Positions 1 through 8,016 are shown, numbered from the stretch's first letter. The stretch is DNA of 26,917 nucleotides from Helicobacteraceae bacterium UBA6016 (GCA_002428055.1 DIZY01000018.1:1-26917), one strand, 5' to 3'. Notes: a model not told the origin generated them from the letters alone. Program-made: numbers and translations.

Positions 1-156
1 ATAAAGTGCAAACATTTTTTCGTAACATACGAGCCCCAGCGTCCGTACGGTTGCAAAATATACGGATTTAAAGGACCACAGATGCCAAGCCTAACCGTAT
101 TTCAAAGTAGCGGTATGCAGTGTCAACTGTTTGAACAAAAGGTAATAAAAAAATGA
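1..156 (+). CDS. C-terminal part of a small Cys-containing protein, function unknown
   Basis: Frame 1 is open from the window edge to a TGA at 154-156 and encodes about 51 residues. The stop overlaps the mltA start in an ATGA junction, which supports a real, co-transcribed gene. The fragment has three spaced cysteines (residues 3, 18 and 43 of the visible part), a PYGC motif, a GFK motif and a basic tail ending VIKK. This pattern could be a metal or Fe-S site, but I do not recognise the family. The 5' end lies outside the window. Confidence 0.6.
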   Translation: MKCKHFFVTYEPQRPYGCKIYGFKGPQMPSLTVFQSSGMQCQLFEQKVIKK

Positions 157-1409
157 GAGTATGGATTTTTTTGCTTTGTGTGGTTTTGTTTGCTGGGTGC
201 GCCGTTAAGGAGGCAGAGAAAAAAGCGGAGCCAAGTGCGCCACCATTGCCGCCGACAAAAATAGAGCCGGAGGTCAAAATCCCGCCGCTTTTGCCTTCAA
301 ACAAAAAGCCTTCCGAGATAGTAAGCCAAACACCGACAAACGGTTTTTACAGAGCGCTTGACAACTCTATCGGATATTATGAAAAAGTAGCAAAAAAGGG
401 GGTGAATTTTAGTTTTTACGACCAAAACTACACCGCAAAAGAGATGATAGACTCTCTCAAGCTTTTTAAAGAGATTTCCAAACTGCCGAAAAATGAGTTT
501 TTATCCCGCCTAGACTCCGACTTTTTGGTATATGAGAGCAAAAATGACAAAAACAGCTCACTTATCACAGGCTACTACGCTCCCGTACTCAAAGGCTCTT
601 TCGCAAAAACCGAAAAATACAACGCCCCGCTCTACCCGCTACCAAAAGACCTCATCACCGCAGACCTAAAGCAGTTTCCTGTCGCAAACTCGGTGCGTGA
701 CATAGCAGGAAAGATAGAGGGCAGAAGCCTAGTGCCGTACTTTACGAGAGAAGAGATAGAAAAAGGGGCGTTAAAAGAGAAGCCGCTTTTGTATCTGGAT
801 AACAAAGTAGAAGCGTTTTTGCTGGAAGTGCAAGGCTCCGGCATAGTGGAGTGCGATGGCAAAAAACACTATGTCGGATATGCTGGAAAAAACGGTCAAC
901 CCTACACATCTATCGGCAAAATCATCTATGAAGAGAAGCTAATGGAGTCTTCAAAAATCAATATGCAGACGATAAAAGAGTTTTTGGATGCCAATGAGAC
1001 GATGCGGGATTATGTGCTCCAAAAAAACAAAAGTTTCGTCTTTTTCAAGCTCAACAAAACAGAGGGAATCTTCGGCAACATCTCCGTGCCGCTAACCGCA
1101 AAAGAGAGCGTGGCGATGGATAGCGAGCTACTGCCAAGAGGTGCACTGTGCTACATAAAAACAGAAATACCGAAAAAAATAAACGGTCTTAGCGTCGTGC
1201 CAAAAACCGAAAGAGAGCCTTTTGAGAAGTTCTTTATGGTGCAAGATACGGGCGGAGCGATAAGAGGCGGCGGACGGGTGGATATATATTTTGGTGAAGG
1301 GGATGAAGCGCTTTTTTACGCTGGGCAGACCGCTTCAAAAGGCGAGGTGTATCTACTTGTCGCCAAAAAGAATATTTTAAAATTTGCAAAAACGGAAATT
1401 AAAAAGTGA
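153..1409 (+). CDS. mltA: Membrane-bound lytic murein transglycosylase A, lipoprotein
   Basis: MltA cleaves the MurNAc-GlcNAc bond of peptidoglycan to form 1,6-anhydromuropeptides, acting from the inner face of the outer membrane. The 418-residue product starts with a lipoprotein signal whose lipobox is FAGC (Cys16), followed by a Pro/Lys-rich linker. The MltA domain lies in the middle. A C-terminal 3D domain carries the DTGGAIRGGGRVDIYFG motif, including the aspartates expected for catalysis. The ATG overlaps the stop of the preceding gene by 4 nt, and the gene's stop overlaps the next lipoprotein by 4 nt, so the three are probably one transcript. Length fits the epsilonproteobacterial form of the family. 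Confidence 0.92.
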   Translation: MRVWIFLLCVVLFAGCAVKEAEKKAEPSAPPLPPTKIEPEVKIPPLLPSNKKPSEIVSQTPTNGFYRALDNSIGYYEKVAKKGVNFSFYDQNYTAKEMIDSLKLFKEISKLPKNEFLSRLDSDFLVYESKNDKNSSLITGYYAPVLKGSFAKTEKYNAPLYPLPKDLITADLKQFPVANSVRDIAGKIEGRSLVPYFTREEIEKGALKEKPLLYLDNKVEAFLLEVQGSGIVECDGKKHYVGYAGKNGQPYTSIGKIIYEEKLMESSKINMQTIKEFLDANETMRDYVLQKNKSFVFFKLNKTEGIFGNISVPLTAKESVAMDSELLPRGALCYIKTEIPKKINGLSVVPKTEREPFEKFFMVQDTGGAIRGGGRVDIYFGEGDEALFYAGQTASKGEVYLLVAKKNILKFAKTEIKK

Positions 1410-2176
1410 AAAATGCAATCATATCCATAACAACGGTAGCGCTTCTGCTAGGCGGTTGCGCAACCACGCAAACAACTCCAAAAAACTGCTTTGACAAAGA
1501 GAGACTAGAGGCAAGGGAGGCAAAAGAGCTTTATGACGCCAAAAACTCCTTGCATGCTTTTAAGGCGGAGTATCAAGAGATGTCTTCGTATATCAACTTT
1601 CTCAACGACTATGTAGCCGACTACTCCAAGTATATTGGTGCGGCTTCGCAAGCCTCATCGGTCATCAAGCTAATGCCCATTCCGTATGCGGGACAAATCT
1701 CCTCTGCGGCTAGCTTTGGAGCCAAGCTTACCGTTTTGGCGAGCAACGCCTCAAAATCCATGGTAACGCTAACCAGCTCTATCAAAACATTTGAAGCCAA
1801 GCTTGCGGCGTATGAAGCGGACAAAGACCCAAGCAAGCTAGAAAGCACGCAAAAATTTGCCGACGAGACCCTGTTTGCCGACATCACGGTGGCACAACAG
1901 AGCCTCACAAAACTAAAAGAGGGGACGGCCTCCATGCTTGCCATCTCTGCGGCTACAAGCCAATACTACGACTCTACGGGTGAAGCCTTCTTAAAAGCGA
2001 CTGCTATGTTCTCAAAAAAAGAGGACGCACCAAAAAAAGCGCCTGACGGCAAAGCGTTAAAATCCAAAAATGATAGTTTTGAGCAAAGAAGCGTACGAAT
2101 ATTTACGGCTTTTGACGCCGCAAAAGTGAGGATCAAAAACGGTTCTCTCGTAGGCGGACTAAAGGGCGAGCTCTAA
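1406..2176 (+). CDS. Putative lipoprotein, function unknown
   Basis: The 256-residue product begins at a GTG that overlaps the mltA stop by 4 nt. An ATG 7 nt further on is out of frame. The N-terminus is a lipoprotein signal with lipobox LLGGC (Cys18). The mature part is rich in Ala, Lys, Ser and Thr and appears mostly helical, with no cysteines or catalytic motif that I recognise, and a lysine-rich segment near residues 205-225. Coupling to mltA suggests an envelope role, but that is inference from position. It ends convergently with recR, sharing the last 4 nt. Confidence 0.8.
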   Translation: MKNAIISITTVALLLGGCATTQTTPKNCFDKERLEAREAKELYDAKNSLHAFKAEYQEMSSYINFLNDYVADYSKYIGAASQASSVIKLMPIPYAGQISSAASFGAKLTVLASNASKSMVTLTSSIKTFEAKLAAYEADKDPSKLESTQKFADETLFADITVAQQSLTKLKEGTASMLAISAATSQYYDSTGEAFLKATAMFSKKEDAPKKAPDGKALKSKNDSFEQRSVRIFTAFDAAKVRIKNGSLVGGLKGEL

Positions 2177-2742
2177 GCTTTTACTCTAGATTCTATCGCA
2201 CGGGCGAGAGAGACCGTATCGATATTCTCAAAAGCGACTCCGGTCGGTACGCCGTGCGCTATCTTCGTAAACGAGGCGTTGTATTTGGCTAGCCTATCCT
2301 CAAGATAGATGATAAGCCCATCGCTCTCAACGGATGGTGTAAAGGCAAATATCACCTCTTCAGCTCCATTCTTCACACACTCTTCTAGCTTATCTACGGT
2401 GGTTGACTTCATCTCTTCAAAGACAAAATATCTGCCGTTATAGCCGCCGCTAAGCTCGATGGAAAATATATCTTTTGCGCTTGCCACCACGCACAGCCGC
2501 CTTGCGTCCCGCTCTTCATCGGCGCAGATATAACATATCTCATCCTCGGTGATATTGCCGCAGACAGCGCATTTTTGCACATCCCTGACCGCTTCTTCTA
2601 TGAGGTGCGCCAATTTTATCGCCCGAAATCCATCCTCAAAAAGCAGATGGTAGGCTATTTTAAAAGCGCTTTTTCGTCCAATGGTCGGCAGGGAGGAGAA
2701 CAGCTCTACGAGTTCGGCAAATTTTGTGCTAGATTTTTTCAT
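2173..2742 (-). CDS. recR: Recombination mediator protein RecR
   Basis: RecR helps load RecA at single-strand gaps, with RecO and sometimes RecF. The 189-residue product has a helix-hairpin-helix region near the N-terminus (LPTIGRKSAFKIAYHLL), a four-Cys zinc finger (C58, C61, C70, C73) and a TOPRIM domain from about residue 80. The open frame extends 16 codons upstream to a TTG, but that stretch is not RecR-like and lacks a Shine-Dalgarno. The ATG at 2742 gives the usual RecR start and length. The gene is divergent from dnaJ across about 58 nt. Confidence 0.93.
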   Translation of the reverse strand: MKKSSTKFAELVELFSSLPTIGRKSAFKIAYHLLFEDGFRAIKLAHLIEEAVRDVQKCAVCGNITEDEICYICADEERDARRLCVVASAKDIFSIELSGGYNGRYFVFEEMKSTTVDKLEECVKNGAEEVIFAFTPSVESDGLIIYLEDRLAKYNASFTKIAHGVPTGVAFENIDTVSLARAIESRVKA

Positions 2743-2764
2743 TAGGCGGATATTACAAGATATT

Positions 2765-2773
2765 TGGTAAAAT
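2765..2773 (+). promoter_or_regulatory. Extended -10 promoter of dnaJ
   Basis: TG-G-TAAAAT lies 27 nt upstream of the dnaJ ATG, in the recR/dnaJ divergent gap. It fits the extended -10 form that recurs in this window (TG-N-TATAAT at 4205 and 23677). No good -35 is seen, which is usual for this phylum. Confidence 0.4.
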
Positions 2774-2800
2774 TCGCAAAAAATTTTCAAGAGGTTTTTG

Positions 2801-3922
2801 ATGATAGAGATATGTTATTACGAGCTTTTGGAAGTAGAGAAGACAGCGTCGCAAGACGAGCTGAAAAAAGCGTATAGAAAAATGGCGATGAAGTACCACC
2901 CAGACAAAAATCAGGGAGACACCGACGCCGAGGAAAAATTCAAAGCAATCAATGAAGCGTATCAGGTGCTAAGCGACGACAATAAACGAGCCATTTATGA
3001 CAAATACGGCAAAAAAGGGCTTGAGGGGCAAATGGGCGGCTCAGGCGGCGGATTTGGGTTTGATTTTGGAGATTTTGACTCTATCTTTGACTCATTCTTT
3101 GGCGGAGGCAGTCAAAGAAGCGGCAAAAAAGGCAGAGGCGACAAATATAACCTAGATATGGCGATAGCCGTCACGATAGAGTTTGGCGAGGCGGTATTTG
3201 GCTGCAAGCAAGAGGTAAACTACAAATACAAAAAACCGTGCTCTGAGTGTGACGGCAGCGGAGCAAAAGACGGTAAACGCACCAAATGTCCTGATTGTGG
3301 GGGCAGCGGTCAGGTCTTTTTGCGACAAGGGTTTATGACATTTTCACAAACCTGCCCAAAATGTAAGGGTGAAGGCGAAATCGTCAAAGAAAAATGTCCA
3401 AAATGCAAAGGGCAAGGACACGAAGAGGTGGATGAAACCATCACGGTAGACATTCCGGCAGGCGTAGACGACCAGAATAGAATCAGGGTGGCCGGACGCG
3501 GAAACCTCTCCAAAAACGGCTCAAGGGGCGACCTATATATTGTCATCAGTGTCAAAGAAGACAAGAAATATGTAAGAGACGGGGACGATGTATATCTAGA
3601 AGTACCGGTATTTTTCACACAGACGCTACTTGGAGAGACCATTACATTTCCAAGTCTTAGAGGTGAACTTGAACTAAAATTAAAACCGGATACGAAAGAT
3701 AAAGAGCAGTTTGTGTTCAAAAATGAGGGCGCTCCAAATGTAAGAACAAAGCACAATGGAAACTTCATTGTTCAAATAAAAATCGTTAAGCCTACAAAAC
3801 TAAATGATGAACAAAGAGAACTTGTGGAAAAACTGCATGAAAGTTTCGGATTTGAGGGCAAACCTCATGAGAGCGAATATGAAGGGCTGTTTGACAAAAT
3901 TAAGCACTGGTTTGGGTATTAA
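2801..3922 (+). CDS. dnaJ: Chaperone protein DnaJ (Hsp40)
   Basis: DnaJ stimulates the ATPase of DnaK and delivers unfolded clients to it. The 373-residue product has an N-terminal J domain with HPD at residues 33-35, a Gly/Phe-rich linker (about residues 75-105), and four CxxCxGxG zinc-binding repeats (CSECDGSG, CPDCGGSG, CPKCKGEG, CPKCKGQG). C-terminal substrate-binding domains follow. All expected elements are present. The ATG at 2801 has AAGAGG about 7 nt upstream and is preferred over the in-frame TTG one codon earlier. A hairpin terminator follows the stop. Confidence 0.97.
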   Translation: MIEICYYELLEVEKTASQDELKKAYRKMAMKYHPDKNQGDTDAEEKFKAINEAYQVLSDDNKRAIYDKYGKKGLEGQMGGSGGGFGFDFGDFDSIFDSFFGGGSQRSGKKGRGDKYNLDMAIAVTIEFGEAVFGCKQEVNYKYKKPCSECDGSGAKDGKRTKCPDCGGSGQVFLRQGFMTFSQTCPKCKGEGEIVKEKCPKCKGQGHEEVDETITVDIPAGVDDQNRIRVAGRGNLSKNGSRGDLYIVISVKEDKKYVRDGDDVYLEVPVFFTQTLLGETITFPSLRGELELKLKPDTKDKEQFVFKNEGAPNVRTKHNGNFIVQIKIVKPTKLNDEQRELVEKLHESFGFEGKPHESEYEGLFDKIKHWFGY

Positions 3923-3934
3923 AGATTGAAGGGG

Positions 3935-3964
3935 GAGGGCCCCGCTTATTCGCCCTCTTTTTTT
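3935..3964 (+). terminator. Rho-independent terminator of dnaJ
   Basis: GAGGGC (3935-3940) pairs with GCCCTC (3952-3957) around an 11-nt loop and is followed by seven T. It lies 13 nt after the dnaJ stop. The stop codon of the convergent minus-strand gene falls in the loop. Confidence 0.75.
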
Positions 3965-4173
3965 GCCTCTTCTTTTGGAGGAGCTATCTTGCAAGCCGTA
4001 TTAATCCCAAGCAGCGAGTAGAGTCCACAAAACCTAAACACGCCGGTACCCATAATGATAAGACCGACAATTCCTACTATCGGATTATTAATTCCGATAG
4101 TACCTATAAGAAGCAGTACGACTCCTACCGCTATTCTCGCATACCTATCTATCCCACCAACATTTTGCTTCAC
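3946..4173 (-). CDS. DUF2892 (YgaP-type) small membrane protein
   Basis: The 75-residue product matches the DUF2892 pattern: an N-terminal VGGIDRYARIAVG segment, then two hydrophobic helices separated by a short turn, then CGLYSLLGINTAC and a charged Lys/Glu tail. The family is membrane-embedded; in some proteins it is fused to rhodanese domains. Its role here is unknown. A GTG at 4173 has AGGAG 6 nt upstream and is a better start than the adjacent TTG at 4176. It may be read through from the M50 protease gene and also has its own -10 element overlapping that gene's stop. Confidence 0.8.
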   Translation of the reverse strand: MKQNVGGIDRYARIAVGVVLLLIGTIGINNPIVGIVGLIIMGTGVFRFCGLYSLLGINTACKIAPPKEEAKKEGE

Positions 4174-4204
4174 CAAAGGCTCCTTTTTGTTTGAAAGTGA
4201 GTCG

Positions 4205-4213
4205 ATTATAACA
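4205..4213 (-). promoter_or_regulatory. Extended -10 promoter before the DUF2892 gene
   Basis: The minus strand reads TG-T-TATAAT, a perfect extended -10. It overlaps the stop codon of the upstream M50 protease gene and lies about 30 nt from the GTG start. It would give the small membrane protein its own transcript. Confidence 0.5.
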
Positions 4214-4844
4214 AAATAGATAGTAAAACACGAGCCGGAAGCATAAAAATAGATGAAAGCGGTGTAGCCAGTATAATTATGAGTATAATCATCCCATAGC
4301 CGCCGATTTTGGCATTAAAATCATCTATAGCCCTTATACCGAATTTTCTTCCGATATATCCTAATGCGTTTGAGCCGTCAAGCGGCGGAATCGGCCAAAG
4401 ATTGAAAACCGCCAAAATTACATTGTAAATAACAAGATAATAGAGTATTTGCGTTAGCAGAGTCTCGCCGCCGACAAAACCGAGGGCAACGGAAGCAGTA
4501 ATAGCCATCAATAAATTGTAGGCTATGCCAGCCATCGATACGGCTATCGCACCGTTATATCCGCCGTTTCGTACAACCGTCCACATATTTACCGGCACAG
4601 GCTTTGCCCAACCAAACAAAAACGGAGAGCCCGAGATAAAAAGAAGCAGCGGAACAACTATCGTGCCCACAAGGTCTACATGCACTATCGGATTTATACT
4701 GAGTCTTCCTTCGCTTTTTGCAGTAGAATCCCCATATCGATACGCCACATATCCGTGCATTATCTCGTGTCCGATGATGGCTATCATTAAAGCCGCTACA
4801 ATAGAAACCGCTTTAAAAATATCGAAGCCGCCAAAGTCAAACAT
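4206..4844 (-). CDS. M50 family site-2-protease-like membrane metalloprotease
   Basis: The 212-residue, mostly hydrophobic product has the zinc-protease motif HEIMH (H26, E27, H30) in the first membrane helix. The second family signature NLWPIPPLDG supplies the third zinc ligand (D156). This is the short YwhC-like rhomboid-sized S2P type without a PDZ domain. Such enzymes cut within membranes; the substrate is unknown. It starts directly after the lepB stop codon, so the signal peptidase and this protease are probably co-translated. Confidence 0.88.
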   Translation of the reverse strand: MFDFGGFDIFKAVSIVAALMIAIIGHEIMHGYVAYRYGDSTAKSEGRLSINPIVHVDLVGTIVVPLLLFISGSPFLFGWAKPVPVNMWTVVRNGGYNGAIAVSMAGIAYNLLMAITASVALGFVGGETLLTQILYYLVIYNVILAVFNLWPIPPLDGSNALGYIGRKFGIRAIDDFNAKIGGYGMIILIIILATPLSSIFMLPARVLLSILL

Positions 4845-5705
4845 CTATTTTAACTCGCTCTCTAACGACTCTATCGTCTTGCCTATTCTATCCCATCGCA
4901 CCAAATAATTATCATCCCAACTAAAGTAGATAAACCAAGGCTTGCCGACCACTTGCGAGTAACTGACAGGGCCCCAATATCTACTATCTGCGGAGTTATC
5001 TCTATTGTCGCCCATCATAAAAAACTTATCCGCGCCGAGTGTGATAGGACCGAAAAAATACTTTCTTAGCCTCACATCCTCACCTTCCAGCATAGTAAAA
5101 GGGGTCTCGTACACAGGCTCAACACCGGCTCTTGCAGAGTAGTATATCGACGGGTCATAAAGCAACTTATCAAATTCGGCGTCGCCAGATTGCGCAGATA
5201 TTTTTTGGTTATCGTAGTGGATACCTTTGTGCTCGTTTTGGTATGGATTTTTTACCCAAAGTTTACTGCCTATCGATACGGTCTCATACCCTTTAAAATT
5301 TGTCTTTGCATACTCGTCGCCCTCTTTTGGGTGCAGATAGAGGTCTTGATTGTGGAAAAACAGTTCATCACCGCTTGTCGCAACGCATCGTTTGACGAAA
5401 TGTACTTTTTCGTTTAGCGGATAGCGGAATATGACTATATCCCCTCTTTGCGGTCTTTTGCCCTCTATAAGATGTCCGTCGTGGTTTGGAACAAGCGGAA
5501 TCTCAAGAAACGGAACATGAGGCGTAGGAACGCCGTAAGCGAACTTTTTGACAAACAGGTGGTCGCCTATCAAAAGTGTTCTAATCATCGAACCAGAAGG
5601 TATTACAAACGCCTGCGCAACAAAAAATATAACAAGCAATACGATAATAATCGTGCCGGTCCAGCTATTGGAGAATTTATAAAGTTTTAGTAGATTTTCT
5701 TTCAT
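4845..5705 (-). CDS. lepB: Signal peptidase I
   Basis: LepB removes signal peptides from exported proteins at the inner membrane. The 286-residue product has one N-terminal membrane helix (about residues 16-34), the catalytic Ser in PSGSM (Ser39), the general-base Lys in VKRCVA (K105), and the GDNRDNSADSRYWG box near the C-terminus. An insertion of about 100 residues between the Lys box and the GDNRDNS box is typical of the larger Gram-negative forms. The open frame runs 30 codons upstream into folD, but the ATG at 5705, forming an ATGA overlap with the folD stop, gives the expected N-terminus. Confidence 0.95.
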   Translation of the reverse strand: MKENLLKLYKFSNSWTGTIIIVLLVIFFVAQAFVIPSGSMIRTLLIGDHLFVKKFAYGVPTPHVPFLEIPLVPNHDGHLIEGKRPQRGDIVIFRYPLNEKVHFVKRCVATSGDELFFHNQDLYLHPKEGDEYAKTNFKGYETVSIGSKLWVKNPYQNEHKGIHYDNQKISAQSGDAEFDKLLYDPSIYYSARAGVEPVYETPFTMLEGEDVRLRKYFFGPITLGADKFFMMGDNRDNSADSRYWGPVSYSQVVGKPWFIYFSWDDNYLVRWDRIGKTIESLESELK

Positions 5706-6541
5706 ATCGATTTTGCGGCCTTTAGCGTATTTGATAGTAGCATTGCGATAGTCATAGGACCCACGCCGCCTGGTACTGGCGTGATAAACGAGCATTTAGG
5801 CGCTACTTCGTCAAAAGCTACATCCCCAACCAGTCTGTCGCCCACTCTGTTGATGCCTATATCAACGATTACAGCACCATCTTTTACCATGTCGGCCGTT
5901 ATAAGATTTGGCTTGCCTGCGCCGACGAATATCATGTCGGCTCTGAGTGTGTGTTCCTTAAGGTCTTTTGTATAAATATGGCATATATCCACAGTAGCCC
6001 CGGCGTTTAAAAGTAGGCTTGCCATTGGCTTGCCCACTATATTACTAGCTCCGACCACTACACAATCTTTGCCTTTTGCTTCTATGCCGTGTTCATCTAG
6101 AAGCTCCATTACGCCAAGCGGAGTACAAGGCACAAAGCTATCAAGTCCCGCCACCAATCTGCCTAGATTAAAAGGGTGAAAACCGTCTACATCTTTGTGC
6201 GGCGCTATCGCCTCTAGCACCTTAGTGGAGTCTACATGTTTTGGAAGCGGTAGCTGGACAAGAAGACCGTGAATTTTTGGATTTTCGTTTATCATCTGTA
6301 TAGTAGAGAGTATGTCCGCCTCCGTAACGGTACTTGGCATCTCATGAGTTATGCCGTAGATACCTACCTCTTTGCACGCTTTTGCTTTCATGGAGACATA
6401 CGCATGGCTTGCAGGGTCGTCACCAACAAGTATCACGGCAAGACCAGGCGTAACGCCTTTTTTTTCTATAAACTCCGCAATCTCTTTTTTTAGATTTTCT
6501 TTTATCTTGGATGAGAGTTTTTTACCGTCCAAAAGTTCCAC
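5702..6541 (-). CDS. folD: Bifunctional methylene-THF dehydrogenase / methenyl-THF cyclohydrolase
   Basis: FolD interconverts 5,10-methylene-, 5,10-methenyl- and 10-formyl-tetrahydrofolate using NADP. The 279-residue product has the catalytic Tyr48-x3-Lys52 pair, the QLPLPKH segment, the dinucleotide-binding motif VVGASNIVGKP and the C-terminal PGGVGPMT signature. The start is a GTG with AAAGGAG closely upstream. The gene heads a minus-strand group folD-lepB-M50 protease with overlapping or abutting ends. Confidence 0.96.
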   Translation of the reverse strand: MELLDGKKLSSKIKENLKKEIAEFIEKKGVTPGLAVILVGDDPASHAYVSMKAKACKEVGIYGITHEMPSTVTEADILSTIQMINENPKIHGLLVQLPLPKHVDSTKVLEAIAPHKDVDGFHPFNLGRLVAGLDSFVPCTPLGVMELLDEHGIEAKGKDCVVVGASNIVGKPMASLLLNAGATVDICHIYTKDLKEHTLRADMIFVGAGKPNLITADMVKDGAVIVDIGINRVGDRLVGDVAFDEVAPKCSFITPVPGGVGPMTIAMLLSNTLKAAKSI

Positions 6542-6571
6542 GAAACTCCTTTAAATCAAGCAATATTGCGA

Positions 6572-6578
6572 TATTATA
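6572..6578. promoter_or_regulatory. Shared -10 region of the folD / cytochrome c divergent gap
   Basis: The 63-nt divergent gap contains a perfect TATAAT on the minus strand (6573-6578), about 31 nt before the folD GTG. An overlapping TATTAT on the plus strand (6572-6577) lies about 27 nt before the cytochrome c start. No convincing -35 is seen for either direction, so the assignment is tentative. Confidence 0.35.
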
Positions 6579-6604
6579 AGACAATTTTGCTTTGAAGGCA
6601 GGGA

Positions 6605-6955
6605 TTGAAAAAGTCGCTTTTTGCCGTTATTTTGGCATCGAGTTTTGTCAATGCGGAGTCGTTTATTAATAGTTACGAATACGGTGAAATGCTGTATAAA
6701 AATCCAAGAGGCATAGGCTGCGACAAATGCCACGGCAAGTATGGCGAAGGCATGGATCTTGGGAGCTATCAAAAAAACAACAAGATTATCAAAATAATGG
6801 CTCCAAAAATATCAAAAAGCTCATTTGTAGATATAAAAAACAGTCTTAAGCAAAGCAGAAAAAGAAGTGTGATGCCGGAGTATTTTTTGACTGATAGCGA
6901 AGTAGAGGCTTTGCTCTATTATCTAAAAAAAGCAAATGAGGAGAACGGGCTCTAG
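6605..6955 (+). CDS. Small periplasmic class I cytochrome c
   Basis: The 116-residue product has an N-terminal signal peptide ending near residue 18, one haem-binding CDKCH motif (C39, C42, H43) and a probable axial Met90 in VMPEYFLTDSEVEALLYYL, the usual class I arrangement. The start is TTG with GAAGG upstream; no ATG precedes the signal peptide. Its redox partner is unknown. It stands alone, divergent from folD and convergent with the HU gene. Confidence 0.85.
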   Translation: MKKSLFAVILASSFVNAESFINSYEYGEMLYKNPRGIGCDKCHGKYGEGMDLGSYQKNNKIIKIMAPKISKSSFVDIKNSLKQSRKRSVMPEYFLTDSEVEALLYYLKKANEENGL

Positions 6956-6983
6956 ACGGCTTTGACACCGCCTAAGATATGTG

Positions 6984-7292
6984 TTACTTTTTTTTAGCTT
7001 TAGCCGCAGGTGCTTTTTTACCAGCAACAGCTTCTTTTAGCTTAGCGCCTACTTTGAAAGTCACAGCTTTTGTAGCAGGTATCTGGATAGTTTGACCTGT
7101 TCCAGGGTTTCTACCAGTTCTTGCTGGTCTGCTAACTGACTTAAAAGTACCAAAACCGATAAAAGGAACATCTTGTCCTTTTGCCAAGCTCTCTGTGATT
7201 ACCTCTAGTACTGCATTTAGATTCGCTTCAGAATCTTTTTTTGAAGTACCGGCTTTTGCGGCAACCATAGAGATGAACTCTGCCTTATTCAT
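6984..7292 (-). CDS. hup: HU-family histone-like DNA-binding protein
   Basis: HU proteins bend and compact DNA as dimers. The 102-residue product has the N-terminal helical dimerisation part and the beta-arm signature FGTFKSVSRPARTGRNPGTG. A Lys/Ala-rich tail of about 12 residues extends beyond the usual 90-residue HU body. The ATG has AGAGGAG 7 nt upstream, and a good extended -10 promoter lies about 40 nt upstream. Confidence 0.95.
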   Translation of the reverse strand: MNKAEFISMVAAKAGTSKKDSEANLNAVLEVITESLAKGQDVPFIGFGTFKSVSRPARTGRNPGTGQTIQIPATKAVTFKVGAKLKEAVAGKKAPAAKAKKK

Positions 7293-7329
7293 AGGGCTTC
7301 TCCTCTGTAAATTAATGTAATGCGGTTAT

Positions 7330-7357
7330 ATTCTAGCATAAAAACCAATGAAATCAA
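7330..7357 (-). promoter_or_regulatory. Promoter of the HU gene
   Basis: On the minus strand TTGATT (7352-7357) and TAGAAT (7330-7335) are separated by 16 nt, and the -10 is extended (TG-C-TAGAAT). It sits about 40 nt upstream of the HU start codon. Confidence 0.5.
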
Positions 7358-7395
7358 GGGGTTACGGTAAAAAAAAATTAAAAAATGGTAATAAA

Positions 7396-7414
7396 TTTGC
7401 TTTTTTTAAGCAAA
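7396..7414 (-). terminator. Possible terminator of the hydrogenase/hyp transcript
   Basis: TTTGCTT and AAGCAAA form a 7-bp AT-rich stem with a 5-nt loop, 28 nt beyond the last gene of the hyp group. Read on the minus strand it is followed by a short T-rich stretch (TTTATT). The stem is weak, so this is a tentative call. Confidence 0.35.
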
Positions 7415-7441
7415 AATTCAGCTAAAACTTAACGGTGGCTA

Positions 7442-7627
7442 CTATTTTTTACCGCTACCCTTGTTTTTTTTGTTAAGAAAAGCTTTTATTGCATTGGCGC
7501 CTTTATACATCGGCTCCAACTTTTTTAAAGCATCTAAATCGTCTATAGACTCTTCTCTTTCCGCTTTTTTCTCTTTTTGCGGTTTAACTAATTCGCCTTT
7601 TGCATACTCTTCGTCATTTTCTATCAT
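7442..7627 (-). CDS. Small charged protein downstream of hypA, function unknown
   Basis: The 61-residue product is highly charged. An acidic N-terminus is followed by a Lys/Glu-rich middle, an IDDLDALKKLEPMYKGA segment and a basic tail with KKNKGSGKK. A strong Shine-Dalgarno, GAGGAGG, lies 8 nt before the ATG, which argues for translation. It is the last gene of the hyp group, 47 nt after hypA. I do not recognise it. Position suggests a link to hydrogenase maturation, or simply read-through. Confidence 0.65.
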   Translation of the reverse strand: MIENDEEYAKGELVKPQKEKKAEREESIDDLDALKKLEPMYKGANAIKAFLNKKNKGSGKK

Positions 7628-7674
7628 GGAAAGCCGCCTCCTCAGGTGGTCTTTAAATTATGTGACATTCCTTA

Positions 7675-8016
7675 TTATTCAATTTCCAAACTTAAAAGTA
7701 GCAGTTCATCACCGCTAATAAGTTTTGTATTTGCCGAGCCGCACTTTGGGCATAAAAAATTTGACATTGTCGGAACAAAATCGACCTTACAATCAAAACA
7801 TTCAGCCTTAAGCGGAGTTCTTTGTATCTCCATAACGGCATCAGCGGCTATCGTATCTAATTTGAAGGTATCAAAGGCGGTTTTAAGAAGTTGCGGCTCT
7901 ACGGAGCTCATCTCGCCTATACCTATCACAACCCTATGTACTTTTGTCGCATTGTTAGCCTCGGCATTTTGCTCGCACAAATCAAGCAGATTTTGGACTA
8001 TCGAGTATTCGTGCAT
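7675..8016 (-). CDS. hypA: Hydrogenase nickel insertion protein HypA
   Basis: HypA delivers nickel, with HypB, to the large subunit of NiFe hydrogenase. In Helicobacter the protein also feeds urease. The 113-residue product starts MHEYSI, giving the nickel-binding His2, and has a four-Cys zinc site (C73-x2-C76 and C89-x2-C92). Length is normal. Its ATG directly follows the hypE stop codon. Confidence 0.96.
   Translation of the reverse strand: MHEYSIVQNLLDLCEQNAEANNATKVHRVVIGIGEMSSVEPQLLKTAFDTFKLDTIAADAVMEIQRTPLKAECFDCKVDFVPTMSNFLCPKCGSANTKLISGDELLLLSLEIE

Noticed and set aside
3310..3768. Minus-strand open frame of 152 codons opposite dnaJ
   Set aside because: dnaJ is intact with all motifs; the antisense frame is a shadow.
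6956..6983. Terminator between the cytochrome c and HU genes
   Set aside because: Only a 3-4 bp stem (CGG...CCG) with no adjacent T run; too weak to call.
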